From positions 3,782,001 through 3,846,000 of the forward strand of contig NZ_UGNX01000001.1 in NCBI RefSeq assembly GCF_900452415.1: a stretch of DNA of 64,000 bases, in the 5' to 3' direction. The translations under genes and the position numbers were made by a program. The notes under the pieces are model-generated. The model was not told the origin of the DNA. It saw only the letters and a list, made by a program, of their open reading frames with translations, and ran no database searches. This document shows, piece after piece, positions 18,554 to 28,756 of this stretch (within the stretch, counting starts at the first letter, position 1; every line of letters starts with the position of its first letter). The stretch is from Legionella cincinnatiensis (GTDB lineage Bacteria > Pseudomonadota > Gammaproteobacteria > Legionellales > Legionellaceae).

Positions 18554-20013
18554 TTTTTGAATTATCCCAAAAAAACCGTCAAGCTACGGCCCAAGCACCG
18601 AAAATTTCAAAGAGTAAATACGCCATTCCTGCCGAATTAGAGCGAAAAATACCACCTAAATTACCTGCGTGTTCTGAATTACAAGTAGTGCGGCATTTCA
18701 CGCGTCTTTCTCATAAAAATTTTGCCATAGACAGCAATTTTTATCCCTTAGGTTCATGTACCATGAAATATAATCCGCGTGGGGTCCATAAAGCAGCATC
18801 CAGCGCGAATTTCCTCAACCGCCATCCACTTGCTACCGAACAAGACAGCCAAGGTTTTTTAGAACCGCTTTATCGCTTGCAAGAATATATAGCTGAAATG
18901 ACAGGGATGGCGGGTGTGTCTTTGACACCTATGGCGGGTTCCCAAGGTGAGTTTGCAGGTGTTGCAATGATTAAGGCGTATCACCAATCTCGAGGTGATA
19001 CTGCACGTGATGAAATGTTGATTCCTGATGCCGCCCATGGCACAAATCCAGCTTCTGCGGTCATGTGCGGATTTAAAATTGTTGAAATAGCTACCGCTGC
19101 GGACGGCGATATTGATCTGGAAGAGTTAAAGAGCAAACTAGGCCCAAAAACAGCAGGCATCATGCTAACTAATCCCTCTACACTCGGATTGTTTATGCGG
19201 CAAATTAAAGAAATAGCCGCCTTAGTGCATCAAGCTGGTGGATTATTGTATTACGATGGCGCTAATCTTAATGCCATTTTAGGAAAAGTAAGGCCTGGTG
19301 ATATGGGCTTTGATGTCATGCATCTAAATCTTCATAAAACCTTCGCTACCCCTCATGGTGGTGGTGGACCTGGGGCAGGTCCTGTGGCTGTAGGTAAACG
19401 TTTACTACCATTCATGCCATTACCAATTGTGAAAAAGACAAATTCAGAATATCAATGGGCAACTCGCCAGGATTATCCCCAGAGTATAGGGCGTTTGTCT
19501 TGCTTTATGGGAAATGCGGGTATATTACTGCGTGCTTATTTTTATATACGTCTACTTGGTAAAGAAGGTTTATTGCGTGTTTCGGAATACGCGACCTTGA
19601 ACGCAAATTATCTGCTTAAAGAATTAAGTAAAGCAGGATTCACTCCAGCCTATCCCAACAGACGCGCTTCGCATGAATTTATCTTGACCCTAAGTCCAGA
19701 AAAAAAATCTTATGGTATTACCGCCATGGACTTTGCCAAAAGATTATTAGATTATGGCATTCACGCCCCAACCACCTATTTTCCTTTGCTGATTCCTGAA
19801 TGCTTGCTTATTGAGCCTACAGAAACTGAAAGCAAAGAGGAGCTGGATCAGTTTGTACAGGTAATGAAATCTATTAAAGAAGAAGCAGCTACAACTCCTA
19901 ACATAGTTAAAGAAGCGCCACACTCATTACCTGTTAAACGACTGGATGATGTTAAAGCTGCTCGAGAACTGGATTTAAATTATTTTGCACATGAAGACAC
20001 CTCAGCAGGATAG
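18547..20013 (+). CDS. gcvPB: Glycine dehydrogenase (decarboxylating) subunit 2
   Basis: Beta subunit of the split P protein, which binds PLP on K264 in [18 protein letters not shown]. Other hallmarks are [22 protein letters not shown] and [11 protein letters not shown]. It decarboxylates glycine and passes the aminomethyl group to GcvH. At 488 aa it is complete. It is last in the operon and starts within the YciI-like gene. Confidence 0.96.
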   Translation: MLIFELSQKNRQATAQAPKISKSKYAIPAELERKIPPKLPACSELQVVRHFTRLSHKNFAIDSNFYPLGSCTMKYNPRGVHKAASSANFLNRHPLATEQDSQGFLEPLYRLQEYIAEMTGMAGVSLTPMAGSQGEFAGVAMIKAYHQSRGDTARDEMLIPDAAHGTNPASAVMCGFKIVEIATAADGDIDLEELKSKLGPKTAGIMLTNPSTLGLFMRQIKEIAALVHQAGGLLYYDGANLNAILGKVRPGDMGFDVMHLNLHKTFATPHGGGGPGAGPVAVGKRLLPFMPLPIVKKTNSEYQWATRQDYPQSIGRLSCFMGNAGILLRAYFYIRLLGKEGLLRVSEYATLNANYLLKELSKAGFTPAYPNRRASHEFILTLSPEKKSYGITAMDFAKRLLDYGIHAPTTYFPLLIPECLLIEPTETESKEELDQFVQVMKSIKEEAATTPNIVKEAPHSLPVKRLDDVKAARELDLNYFAHEDTSAG

Positions 20014-20050
20014 CCCCTCTTCTAATTGTTTCTCTCTAGATCCAGCTTCA

Positions 20051-20113
20051 CCCTCCGCAAAAACGCAGAGGGAGACGCTTTCCTAAACGTCACCTTCCGC
20101 AAAAGCGGAAGGT
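20051..20113. repeat. Pair of similar palindromes after gcvPB
   Basis: Two adjacent stem-loops of like design. CCCTCCGC pairs with GCAGAGGG at 20051-20072, with one mismatch. ACCTTCCGC pairs perfectly with GCGGAAGGT at 20092-20113 around an AAAA loop. They lie in the 287-base gap between the gcv and chemosensory operons and may end gcv transcription, though no T-run follows on the plus strand. Confidence 0.5.
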
Positions 20114-20300
20114 CTAAAAAGCACCCCACCTTGCTAGAACCTTCACCTTGCTGCATACCCTTTGATCATCTGCGTTGCAGAAGGCCATGATCGTTCAAAA
20201 AGCCTATTTCCTGTAGTAATTAGCTTGTACATAAATAGTATTAAGTCTATAAATATAATACATATACGCAAAAAATATTTTATTTAAGGAAGATCCTACA

Positions 20301-20774
20301 ATGTCAATCAAGAACATCACTGTTCTCCATTTTCTTTTGCAAGACATCCGTGCTTGTATTGAATTGCGATATGTGGCTAAAGTACTTCCTTTACCTTTGC
20401 TTGAAATAGTTCCATCTTGCCCGGTCTATTGTGCAGGATTGATGAATCTTAAAAGTAAATGTATTCCTGTTCTTGATTTAGCTATTAGTATTGGTTTACT
20501 ACGTGAGCAAACATATCCTTTAAATATACCTGTTCTTCTTTGCGATAACGGAGCACATCAAATAGGCTTAATTGTTGATAACGTACTTGGCATCAATGAA
20601 ATTGATGAAAAAAAGATCGAGGTTCATGAAGAATTTACAAATAACAGCTCGCCATTTTTGGGTGTCGTGACTCTAGAGACAGGAGTTTCGCTATTAATCA
20701 ATATTGATTGGGTATTTACGTTAAAACTTACCCAAGAAATAAATCAAGTAACTAATTATGAGCAACGATACTAA
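20301..20774 (+). CDS. CheW-like coupling protein (first copy)
   Basis: A single CheW domain of 157 aa: GLMNLKSKCIPVLDLA is the conserved strand-turn, and QIGLIVDNVLGI the second subdomain. CheW proteins couple chemoreceptors to CheA. It is the first gene of a seven-gene chemosensory operon and overlaps the CheR gene by 17 bases. It may be specialised, since a second, longer CheW is encoded two genes later, as in Wsp-type systems with WspB and WspD. Confidence 0.85.
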   Translation: MSIKNITVLHFLLQDIRACIELRYVAKVLPLPLLEIVPSCPVYCAGLMNLKSKCIPVLDLAISIGLLREQTYPLNIPVLLCDNGAHQIGLIVDNVLGINEIDEKKIEVHEEFTNNSSPFLGVVTLETGVSLLINIDWVFTLKLTQEINQVTNYEQRY

Positions 20775-21639
20775 TACAATAATAAATGAGATAAAAAAAC
20801 TCGAACCCGAGTTTATCGAGCTCATCCACAAACGATTTGGTCTTGTTATCCGCATCCATCAAGCGACAGAACTCACAAAAACAATTATTGCTGCATGTAT
20901 TAAATTTAATTACTCACCTCAAGAATATCTAAATCACCTAAAAAATTGTTCCTATAATTCTTCTTTGTTAGCTGATTTACTTGCATCGATTACGGTAGGT
21001 GAAAGTTATTTTTTCCGCGATAAGAATCAAATGATTCTCCTTGAAAAAATTCTTTTACCTCAATTAATCAAAAAAAAGTTGAATGACTTTAGCTTAAAAA
21101 TTTGGAGTGCTGGTTGTTCTTCTGGCGAAGAAATATATACAGTTGCCATGTTATTAGCAGAATTGCTTCCCAAAATGGATATGTGGGACCTCTATTTATT
21201 AGGAACCGATATAAATACCAGCGCACTCCAAAAAGCAAACTCTGGTACTTATGGGCAATGGTCGATGCGCTCTATTCCGGAGAAATACATAAGGCGATAT
21301 TTCAAAACAAATAATCGCTCCTACCAGCTTTCCCCAGAAATTTGTAACTTAGTACAATTTAAATACCTTAATCTATGTGATAATAGCTATCCATCTATAA
21401 TTAATGGAATATTCGATGTTGATTTAATATTATGCCGTAATGTGCTAATTTATTTTGATAATGAACTTGTTACAAAAATTATGAAAAAATTAAGCGCCTG
21501 TATGACCGAACACGGTTATCTTGTACTCGGCGCATCAGATCCAATTGTTACATCAGGAACTAATCTTATTTTTCATCATAATGATGCAATCTATTTCTCT
21601 CTAAATAAAGATGATGAAACAAAAAAGGATTTTAAATGA
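20758..21639 (+). CDS. cheR: Chemoreceptor glutamate methyltransferase CheR
   Basis: SAM-dependent methylation of receptor glutamates. TVGESYFFRD is the CheR signature, IWSAGCSSGEEIYTVAM the SAM-binding loop, GTDIN the acidic loop and LILCRNVLIYF the active-site segment. It has 293 aa with the usual helical N-terminal domain. It overlaps the CheW genes on both sides (17 and 4 bases). Together with the CheB at the end of the operon it provides adaptation. Confidence 0.93.
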   Translation: MSNDTNTIINEIKKLEPEFIELIHKRFGLVIRIHQATELTKTIIAACIKFNYSPQEYLNHLKNCSYNSSLLADLLASITVGESYFFRDKNQMILLEKILLPQLIKKKLNDFSLKIWSAGCSSGEEIYTVAMLLAELLPKMDMWDLYLLGTDINTSALQKANSGTYGQWSMRSIPEKYIRRYFKTNNRSYQLSPEICNLVQFKYLNLCDNSYPSIINGIFDVDLILCRNVLIYFDNELVTKIMKKLSACMTEHGYLVLGASDPIVTSGTNLIFHHNDAIYFSLNKDDETKKDFK

Positions 21640-22235
21640 CGATAAAAGAACAAAAGCACGCTTCTGAACTGATGCCAAAAAGTGAAGATGCATTATACAT
21701 ACTGCAAGCGCGGGCCAAGCAACTTGCGCAACAAGAAGTGGATAAAACTCAAAATAATGGTGTTGCTTTTGTTCATTTCAGTCTTAGCAACAATGAACAT
21801 TATGGAGTTCCCTATCACTATGTTCAAGAAATTTTACATCATGTGGTTTTAGTAAAAGCTCCTTTCATCCCCCCTTTTATTGCTGGGATCATTAATTGGC
21901 GAGGAGCATTAATTACTGTGATCGATCTATTCCAATTTTTTCATCCCCAGCCATCGCCACATCATTTGAAACAAAAAAACGAATTTATTATTGTTATTAA
22001 TGCCGACAACATCACTCTTGCCTTACTTACTCCTCAAATCGAAGGGAGTGCTATTTATCAGCCAAATCAATTGGCCATTCCTTTATCTTCGATAAATACA
22101 GCAAAGCCTGAATATATTCTAGGATTGCATCATGCGGTTACAGCAATTATTCATGTTGAAGCTCTAATATCGAGTTTATGTTTAGAGATTAAAAAAAGTT
22201 TATATAGGAGAGGAGAGATTCATGGAAACCGCTAA
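21636..22235 (+). CDS. CheW-like coupling protein (second copy)
   Basis: The CheW domain (VPYHYVQEI, IAGIINWRGALITVIDLF) occupies residues ~45-190, behind a ~40-residue charged N-terminal extension. It would link the receptor encoded next to CheA. It overlaps cheR by 4 bases and the receptor gene by 14, so the whole block is tightly coupled. Why the system needs two CheW proteins is not clear from sequence. Confidence 0.85.
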   Translation: MTIKEQKHASELMPKSEDALYILQARAKQLAQQEVDKTQNNGVAFVHFSLSNNEHYGVPYHYVQEILHHVVLVKAPFIPPFIAGIINWRGALITVIDLFQFFHPQPSPHHLKQKNEFIIVINADNITLALLTPQIEGSAIYQPNQLAIPLSSINTAKPEYILGLHHAVTAIIHVEALISSLCLEIKKSLYRRGEIHGNR

Positions 22236-24078
22236 TAATCGAGGCTTTGTTATTACTGTTCGTGCTCGCTTAATCATTGGGTTTATGACTCTTAGCCTTC
22301 CTTTATTGCTGTTAATTATGCTTTTAATACCCAAGGTGAACTTTGTAGTCCAATTAAGTCAAAAAATACGCAGTGAAAATTTGCCACAAATTCTTGATAG
22401 CCAAATTTATGAGGTTCAAGACATACTGGAACATTGGGCCATGACAGGTGACCCTGAGGATAAAGAACATTTTGAGCGCATCTGGGGCCAAATTACTAAT
22501 ATTAGAAACGAATGGAACCAAGCCATGCATTCTATAGGTAACTCCAGACTTAGAACAGAATGGGATAAGCTGGAAGAACTCTATTTACCTCTTTACGAGA
22601 TCCAAAGCTCGATATTCAATACGCCAAGAGATCCTAATAATCCTGATAATGTAGAAACGGCTAGGAATAAAACAAGAAATATTGAAGATGCGATGATTAA
22701 AATTATCGACGGTACTTATTCTTCGGAAACAGGAAAAAGAACGGGAGGCATATTTTATTTGTTATCTCAAGAAATCGAAAAGAATACGGCGAAAATTAAT
22801 AAGAGTTTGATTTCTATAAAGAACTCTGCTTATTGGCTACTAATTTTGGCGATTATTTTAACCATTATTGTTCCCTATATCACATCGCGAGCGATGTCCA
22901 TTCCAATCGATAAAGCAATTGATATTGCGGAACAAATTGCCGCAGGTGAACGCGATATCGTTATCCAAATTCCAACGAGAGATAAATTAGGGAAACTGCT
23001 TTTATCATTAAAAGCGATGCAAGAAGCAATTAAGAAGAATGAAGAGACTCTTCGTACTAAAGAAGAAGAATCTCGAATATTATTTGAAAAATTAGTCAAC
23101 TCATCAAAGAAATTTCGTGAACATAGCAGCAAAGTTGCCGCAGGCGACCTTAGGGAACACCTTGAGATTGATAAAGAAGACATTTTACAAGATTTAGGCC
23201 GCGATTTAAATTTAATGACAGATGGCTTGGCATCTATTACAAAAAAAATTACCACCGCGGGCAATGAGATAGTGACTATGGTTGAAACGATTCTTACTTC
23301 AGCCAACGAGCAGGCTGAAAGTATTACCTCGCAAGCAACTGCAATTAATGAAATTAGCGCTTCTTTAGAAGAAATTGACAAAAGCTCAAAACAAACTATG
23401 GCTAAAGCACAAACGTTAAGAGAGGTTGCTAAAAATACGTATGAACAAGGGAAGTTAGGTACGGAATCGGTAGCACAAAGCATTGAAGGGATTAATGCTT
23501 TAGAAGAAAAAATGAAGCTTATCGCCCAAACTATTCTTGATTTAAGTACTCACACCCAGCAAATTGGAGATATCACTTCCGTCGTGAATACTCTAGCACA
23601 ACAATCAAAGATGCTGGCATTGAATGCATCAATTGAAGCCTCTAAAGCAGGCGAAGCTGGAAAAGGATTTGCTGCTGTTGCGACTGAGGTTAGAAATCTT
23701 GCCGAACAATCCGAACAATCAACAGTACAGGTACAAAAAATTCTTGAAGATATCCGACGAACTACCGAAAAAGCCGTTACTGTTACTGAAGAAGGAGCAA
23801 AAGCTCTTGAGTCTGGAACAAAACTCATTGATAAAGCGGGCCAAGTCATTCAAACGCTTAGTAAAATGATTAATGATGCTTCTATTTCAAGCCAGCACAT
23901 TGAAGTAGCCATACGCCAGGAAACTGTAGGTATCGAACAAATAGTCGAAAGTATGAATGAAATTAACCGTACTACATCAACTTTTTCAAGTGGTATTAAA
24001 GAATTGATGGATTTTATTCATAAGTTAGATGATATAGCCAAACATCTCAAAGACGGTGTGAATATTTATAAAGTTTAG
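22222..24078 (+). CDS. Methyl-accepting chemotaxis protein
   Basis: Membrane receptor of 618 aa. TM1 is at ~15-37 (IIGFMTLSLPLLLLIMLL). A ~160-residue helical sensor domain follows, then TM2 at ~197-218 (WLLILAIILTIIVPYI) and a HAMP linker beginning TSRAMSIPIDKAI. The signalling hairpin tip is QSKMLALNASIEASKAGEAGKGFAAVA, close to the universal MCP sequence. No C-terminal CheR-docking pentapeptide is visible. It is the only receptor in the window, so the operon may serve a single dedicated sensor. Confidence 0.93.
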   Translation: METANNRGFVITVRARLIIGFMTLSLPLLLLIMLLIPKVNFVVQLSQKIRSENLPQILDSQIYEVQDILEHWAMTGDPEDKEHFERIWGQITNIRNEWNQAMHSIGNSRLRTEWDKLEELYLPLYEIQSSIFNTPRDPNNPDNVETARNKTRNIEDAMIKIIDGTYSSETGKRTGGIFYLLSQEIEKNTAKINKSLISIKNSAYWLLILAIILTIIVPYITSRAMSIPIDKAIDIAEQIAAGERDIVIQIPTRDKLGKLLLSLKAMQEAIKKNEETLRTKEEESRILFEKLVNSSKKFREHSSKVAAGDLREHLEIDKEDILQDLGRDLNLMTDGLASITKKITTAGNEIVTMVETILTSANEQAESITSQATAINEISASLEEIDKSSKQTMAKAQTLREVAKNTYEQGKLGTESVAQSIEGINALEEKMKLIAQTILDLSTHTQQIGDITSVVNTLAQQSKMLALNASIEASKAGEAGKGFAAVATEVRNLAEQSEQSTVQVQKILEDIRRTTEKAVTVTEEGAKALESGTKLIDKAGQVIQTLSKMINDASISSQHIEVAIRQETVGIEQIVESMNEINRTTSTFSSGIKELMDFIHKLDDIAKHLKDGVNIYKV

Positions 24079-24088
24079 AAGCTTTAAC

Positions 24089-26395
24089 ATGACTCCAAAC
24101 GATCAGTTATTAAAACAGTTACTTGAAACATTTGGCCCAGAACTTGAGTCATTACTGGCAGTTATTACTGAGAATTTAAGAAAAATTGAGCGCGCAGAAG
24201 CAGTAAATGAGCTCAATCTTATGATGGCTGAAATTTCTCGTGCTGGACGCAATATTAAAGTTTCAGCATTTTCAGTAGGCATGCAAACTCTTGGCAAGAT
24301 CGCTGAATTTGTGGAGCAACTGTTTGATCCGCATCATAAAATCTCTACAGAGATCATCCAATTAACCTTTCGTGCCGTTGATGGGATGCGTGAGGCTATG
24401 CACGATTTTATTGAAAAAAAACCTCTTTCTGCCAATCTTAATAAGCTATTATATCAACTTGAATCTCTTTTACAGGTGGAAGAAGATGAAGAAGAAAAAC
24501 AAATAACAAAGACTACGCCGCAGGAAAAGAAATCTAATGAAGAAGTCTCTTCCTCAATACCCGCTTCTCCCCCCCCAGATAATGAGTTTATAAAAAAAAT
24601 TGTTGAAACGTTTAAAACAGAGCTTCATGAAAATTTAATCACGATAACCGATGGATTATTACAACTTGAAAAAGGAACTGAATCTGAGCAAGACTTCCAA
24701 AATTTATTGGAAGAAATTTTTCGAGTTGCCCATAATATCAAAGGTTCTGCTCGAGGAGTAGGAGCCGTTGACGTAGGTGAAATTGCTCACTATTTAGAAG
24801 CTTTATTTGCTGCAATTCAGAAAAAAAAGATAGAGATTTCTTCGGAAATAATTAATCTTTGCCTGCGATCAATTGACTATATGAATGAAGCGATACAATG
24901 CTTTAGTGAACAACGACCCTTATCTTTTGACTTACACGATCATTTGCAGCAGTTAACCTATTATGCCGAAGGAATTACTCAAGGAGAAATAGCTGCTAAT
25001 ATATCTCTAAGTAATCAAAATTCAATTAAGTCTAAAGAAAAAGCTGGTTTTCCAATCGCATCACCCAAAAATGAATTTGAATCAATACGCGTATCTTTAC
25101 AAAATTTGGAACGCATTTCAGTTTATATGGAAGAAATTCAGGCGATTAAAATTGCTATTGAAGAAAACTATTCCAAATTAACCAAAATTAATTTCAAATT
25201 GGAACAACTAACGAAGTCCTGGAAAAAAAATACCTTTGATTTAATTAAAAATTATTCTGGAAACGAAACAAAACATTTAGATACTTTATCCTCTGTAAAC
25301 TTTATTGAACTCACAGATGCCAAAAAAGCTGTTTATTTAATTGAACGAGAATTGCGTATACCCGTGAGCGAATTATCGATTTTATTAAACGCCCTTCAGG
25401 ATGAAATTCGTACATTACGCCTTATTCCGGTAACGAATCAATTACGTTATTTACCGCGTATAGTACGTGACTTAGCTCAAGAACTAAAAAAGGAAGTGAA
25501 TTTCGAAATTAAAAGTAATAATGTAAAAATTGATAAACTAATACTTGATGGTCTAAAAGATCCTATAGTTCATATTTTGCGTAATGCCATTGATCATGGT
25601 ATTGAAAATAGCGAGTCTCGTCTGAAAGCTGGTAAATCACCACAAGGAAATATCACTATTGAGGTCATGCAGAAAAACAATCAAATCGTTTTTAAAATAA
25701 TCGATGATGGTATAGGAATTAAAACAGATGATGTGATTCGTAGTGCACTACAAAAAAATATTATTACCCAAACTGAACTTGATACGATGAAACAAGAAAA
25801 TATTTATGATCTCCTTTTTCGCCCAGGTTTTTCTACTCGCAAGTCAGCTACTGATATTTCTGGGCGCGGCATAGGACTTGATGTAGTTCGATCGAATCTG
25901 CTTCGTTTAAAAGGTCAAGTTAAGGTAGAAAGTCAACCAGGAAAAGGAACTATTTTTTTCTTGCAAGTTCCTCTTACCTTAGCTACTGAACGAGGTTTAA
26001 TTGTGATGTGCAGTAGCCAAACATTTGTAATTGTTACCAGCTCCGTAGAATGCGTATTGCTGCTACAAAAGAAAGATATTGTTAATGTAGAAGGTAATCC
26101 AACCGTTCTTGTTAAGGAACAGCCAATTTTGTTATGCTCGTTGTCAAAGGTACTGCATCTTGATGAAAATAAAAAAAATCCCAAGGAAAGTTTTTCTGTT
26201 GTTGTCATCAAGACAGATGAGGAATGCATTGCCCTGCTTGTTGACGAAATTATTGGTGAACGAGAAATTGTTCTTAAACCATTGCAAGAACCTTTAACAA
26301 ATATACCTTGTGTCATTGGCGCTACTTTAACAGGCAGCAATCAAATTAATTTGGTATTAAATTCTACAGAGATAATTAAAAGAGTGCTGCTATAG
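24089..26395 (+). CDS. cheA: Chemotaxis histidine kinase CheA with tandem HPt domains
   Basis: A 768-aa kinase. HPt1 (residues ~5-125) has R54 where the phospho-His should be (RAGRNIKVSA). HPt2 (~170-290) has an intact site, H215 in FRVAHNIKGSARGVG. Then come a dimerisation segment and the ATPase domain with LRNAIDHG (N box), DDGIGI and GRGIGLDVV, followed by a C-terminal CheW-like domain. There is no attached receiver. It would phosphorylate CheB and the receiver-cyclase encoded next. The lost His in HPt1 suggests a structural or docking role for that domain. Confidence 0.93.
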   Translation: MTPNDQLLKQLLETFGPELESLLAVITENLRKIERAEAVNELNLMMAEISRAGRNIKVSAFSVGMQTLGKIAEFVEQLFDPHHKISTEIIQLTFRAVDGMREAMHDFIEKKPLSANLNKLLYQLESLLQVEEDEEEKQITKTTPQEKKSNEEVSSSIPASPPPDNEFIKKIVETFKTELHENLITITDGLLQLEKGTESEQDFQNLLEEIFRVAHNIKGSARGVGAVDVGEIAHYLEALFAAIQKKKIEISSEIINLCLRSIDYMNEAIQCFSEQRPLSFDLHDHLQQLTYYAEGITQGEIAANISLSNQNSIKSKEKAGFPIASPKNEFESIRVSLQNLERISVYMEEIQAIKIAIEENYSKLTKINFKLEQLTKSWKKNTFDLIKNYSGNETKHLDTLSSVNFIELTDAKKAVYLIERELRIPVSELSILLNALQDEIRTLRLIPVTNQLRYLPRIVRDLAQELKKEVNFEIKSNNVKIDKLILDGLKDPIVHILRNAIDHGIENSESRLKAGKSPQGNITIEVMQKNNQIVFKIIDDGIGIKTDDVIRSALQKNIITQTELDTMKQENIYDLLFRPGFSTRKSATDISGRGIGLDVVRSNLLRLKGQVKVESQPGKGTIFFLQVPLTLATERGLIVMCSSQTFVIVTSSVECVLLLQKKDIVNVEGNPTVLVKEQPILLCSLSKVLHLDENKKNPKESFSVVVIKTDEECIALLVDEIIGEREIVLKPLQEPLTNIPCVIGATLTGSNQINLVLNSTEIIKRVLL

Positions 26396-26408
26396 TGAAA
26401 CTACTTCT

Positions 26409-27464
26409 ATGATAAAAATTTTAATTGTTGATGACTCACCTACAGAAACTGCGCTAATTCAACATATCATTGAATCTGCGAAAGATATGGAAGTGATTGG
26501 TGTCGCCAAAAATGGTAAGGAAGCAATTGAGTTAACCAAAAAATTAAAGCCTAATCTTATTACTATGGATATACATATGCCAGTTATGGATGGGCTAGAG
26601 GCTACTCGTATCATTATGGCACATCATCCCACACCAATTGTGATCATCAGTTCCCTGATAAATAGCGAATCAGCCCATGCTACCTTTCATATTCTTGATG
26701 CTGGTGCATTAACGGCGTTAGAAAAACCTGAAAGTGTATTTTCACCTTCTTTTGAAGACCGCAAAAATCATATCATTGAGACCCTTCGGAGTCTTGCGGA
26801 GATTCGAGTAGTAAAAAAACCCCTAAAAAAACATTTAACACACGAAAGTCACCAAGCACACACCGAGCCTAGAGGCGAGCCCCTTTATGAAATTATTGCC
26901 ATGGGGGCTTCAATTGGTGGTCCCATGGCATTGAAAACAATTCTCTCTCAATTACAAGCAGATTTCCCAGTCCCTATCGTTATTGTGCAACATATGAGTA
27001 GTGGTTTTATTTGTGGGTTTGCACAATGGCTTGCAGAAAATGTAGATCTTACTGTTAAAAATGCAGAAAATTATGAAACCTTAAGAGCAGGAGTAGTTTA
27101 CATAGCTCCTGAGCATAAACATCTGGAAATCGATAGAGCTCATAAAAATTTAATCTGCAAATTAGTCGATGCCCCTCCTGTTTCTGGTTTTTGTCCTTCA
27201 ATTACACATTTATTTCAATCAATTGCCAAAGTTTCCAAAGACAGAGCCATTGGGGTACTTTTAACAGGAATGAGTGATGATGGAGCAACAGGATTATTGG
27301 AATTAAAGCGAGCTCATGGACATACCTTGATCCAAGATCAAGAAAGTTCTGTTGTTTTTGGCATGGGCGCCGTAGCACAATCATTAGATGCCGTAGATAA
27401 AGTTATTGAATTGGAGCATATTGCAGGTTATTTAACAAAAATTTGTACCATTATAAGTGAGTAA
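26409..27464 (+). CDS. cheB: Chemoreceptor methylesterase CheB
   Basis: N-terminal receiver domain with acidic DD pocket and phospho-acceptor D54 in TMDIHMPVMDG. The C-terminal methylesterase has S168 in GASIGGP, a His in QHMSSGF and an Asp in GMSDDGA as the catalytic triad. It removes receptor methyl groups when phosphorylated by CheA. It lies 13 bases after cheA. Its last codons overlap the ribosome-binding region of the next gene. Confidence 0.95.
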   Translation: MIKILIVDDSPTETALIQHIIESAKDMEVIGVAKNGKEAIELTKKLKPNLITMDIHMPVMDGLEATRIIMAHHPTPIVIISSLINSESAHATFHILDAGALTALEKPESVFSPSFEDRKNHIIETLRSLAEIRVVKKPLKKHLTHESHQAHTEPRGEPLYEIIAMGASIGGPMALKTILSQLQADFPVPIVIVQHMSSGFICGFAQWLAENVDLTVKNAENYETLRAGVVYIAPEHKHLEIDRAHKNLICKLVDAPPVSGFCPSITHLFQSIAKVSKDRAIGVLLTGMSDDGATGLLELKRAHGHTLIQDQESSVVFGMGAVAQSLDAVDKVIELEHIAGYLTKICTIISE

Positions 27465-27471
27465 CTTTTTT

Positions 27472-28755
27472 ATGGAAAAAGAAAATCCATTGATTTTAGT
27501 TGTTGATGATAGTGCCACTATGCGTTTAATTACCTGCGATGCATTAATGAAAGTGGGCTTTAATGTGATTCAAGCTGAGAATGGGGAGCGAGCATTATCA
27601 CTACTTACAACTGCTAAACCCGACGCTGTATTATTGGATGTAGAAATGCCCGGTTTAAATGGTTTTCAAGTCTGTGCTGAAATTCGTAAATTACCCGATT
27701 GGCGTTATCTTCCCGTTATGATAGTCACAGGTTTAGAGGATTATGAATCAATCAATCTTGCCTACCAAGCTGGTGCTACAGATTTTACAACTAAGCCGAT
27801 TAACCCAACTTTACTTGGTTATCGGGTCCGTTATATGGTTCGAACCAACTCTTACTTTCAAGAATTGCAAATCGCTGAGCAAAAAGTTAGGGCATTAAAC
27901 AATGAGTTGCTCGACAAGCTACTTCAAATTCAACAAAACGCCATCGCAGTGGCTCGTTTTGTCCCCCAAGATTTCCTAAAGGTACTGAATCGAAAAAATA
28001 TTACCGATATCAAATTAGGTGACTGTGTTGAAAAAGTCATGACAGTCCTTTTTTTAGATATCAAGTCCTTTACTTCAATTGCGGAACAACTTTCTCCCGT
28101 TGAAATTTTTAATCTGATTAATACCTTGATGAGCTATATGGAGCCCGTAATCCTTAAAAATTCTGGCGTTATTGATAAGTATATTGGCGATGCCATCATG
28201 GCACTATTCAATAATGCAGATGATGCTCTTATCGCTGCATCGGAGTTGTTAGTGGCTCTAGACGATTTTAACTCCTCTCGCATACACAACCATCTGGAAC
28301 CTATACATGTAGGCATTGGTATCAATACAGGTCATCTGATTTTAGGCACTGTTGGATTTGAAGAGCGAATGGATTGCAGTGTTATTAGTGATGCGGTCAA
28401 CATCGCTTCGAGGCTAGAGAACTTAACTCGAGTTTTTGATATTGAGCTATTAATTAGCGAAGAAACCTTTACCCAATTACAATACAAAGAACGATATCAC
28501 TTTCGTTCTTTAGGGTTAACTAAAGTAAAAGGCAAAAACCGCCCCATAAATATTTATGAAATATTTAATCATAATTCACCTGCAGAAATTCAGTTAAAAA
28601 ATGATTCAGCCGCTATTTTTGCCACCGCTTTAAGTCAGTATGAAGCAAAAAGATTTAATAAAGCCCTAGAGCTTTTTAAAGAGATTTTGTCCATAAATCC
28701 TCAGGACTCATCGGTAAATTATTTTCTAGAGCAATGTAAGGAAAAAATGAAATAA
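27472..28755 (+). CDS. Response regulator with class III nucleotide cyclase output
   Basis: Receiver domain (residues 5-125, phospho-acceptor D56 in LLDVEMPG, Lys in TKPINP), a coiled-coil linker, then a class III adenylate/guanylate cyclase domain at ~185-350. Its metal aspartates are D196 (FLDIKSF) and D240 (DKYIGDA), and the transition-state region SDAVNIASRLEN is present. A short TPR-like tail ends the protein. It is the last gene of the operon and stands where WspR (a GGDEF protein) stands in Wsp clusters. With no CheY encoded, it is the probable output. Whether the product is cAMP or cGMP cannot be told. ATG 27472 is used; a GTG upstream is in frame. Confidence 0.9.
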   Translation: MEKENPLILVVDDSATMRLITCDALMKVGFNVIQAENGERALSLLTTAKPDAVLLDVEMPGLNGFQVCAEIRKLPDWRYLPVMIVTGLEDYESINLAYQAGATDFTTKPINPTLLGYRVRYMVRTNSYFQELQIAEQKVRALNNELLDKLLQIQQNAIAVARFVPQDFLKVLNRKNITDIKLGDCVEKVMTVLFLDIKSFTSIAEQLSPVEIFNLINTLMSYMEPVILKNSGVIDKYIGDAIMALFNNADDALIAASELLVALDDFNSSRIHNHLEPIHVGIGINTGHLILGTVGFEERMDCSVISDAVNIASRLENLTRVFDIELLISEETFTQLQYKERYHFRSLGLTKVKGKNRPINIYEIFNHNSPAEIQLKNDSAAIFATALSQYEAKRFNKALELFKEILSINPQDSSVNYFLEQCKEKMK

Positions 28756-28756
28756 A

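Noticed and set aside
22875-23483. 202-codon minus-strand open frame
   Set aside because: It is the reverse of the chemoreceptor gene, whose composition keeps the antisense frame open. No ribosome site or motif.
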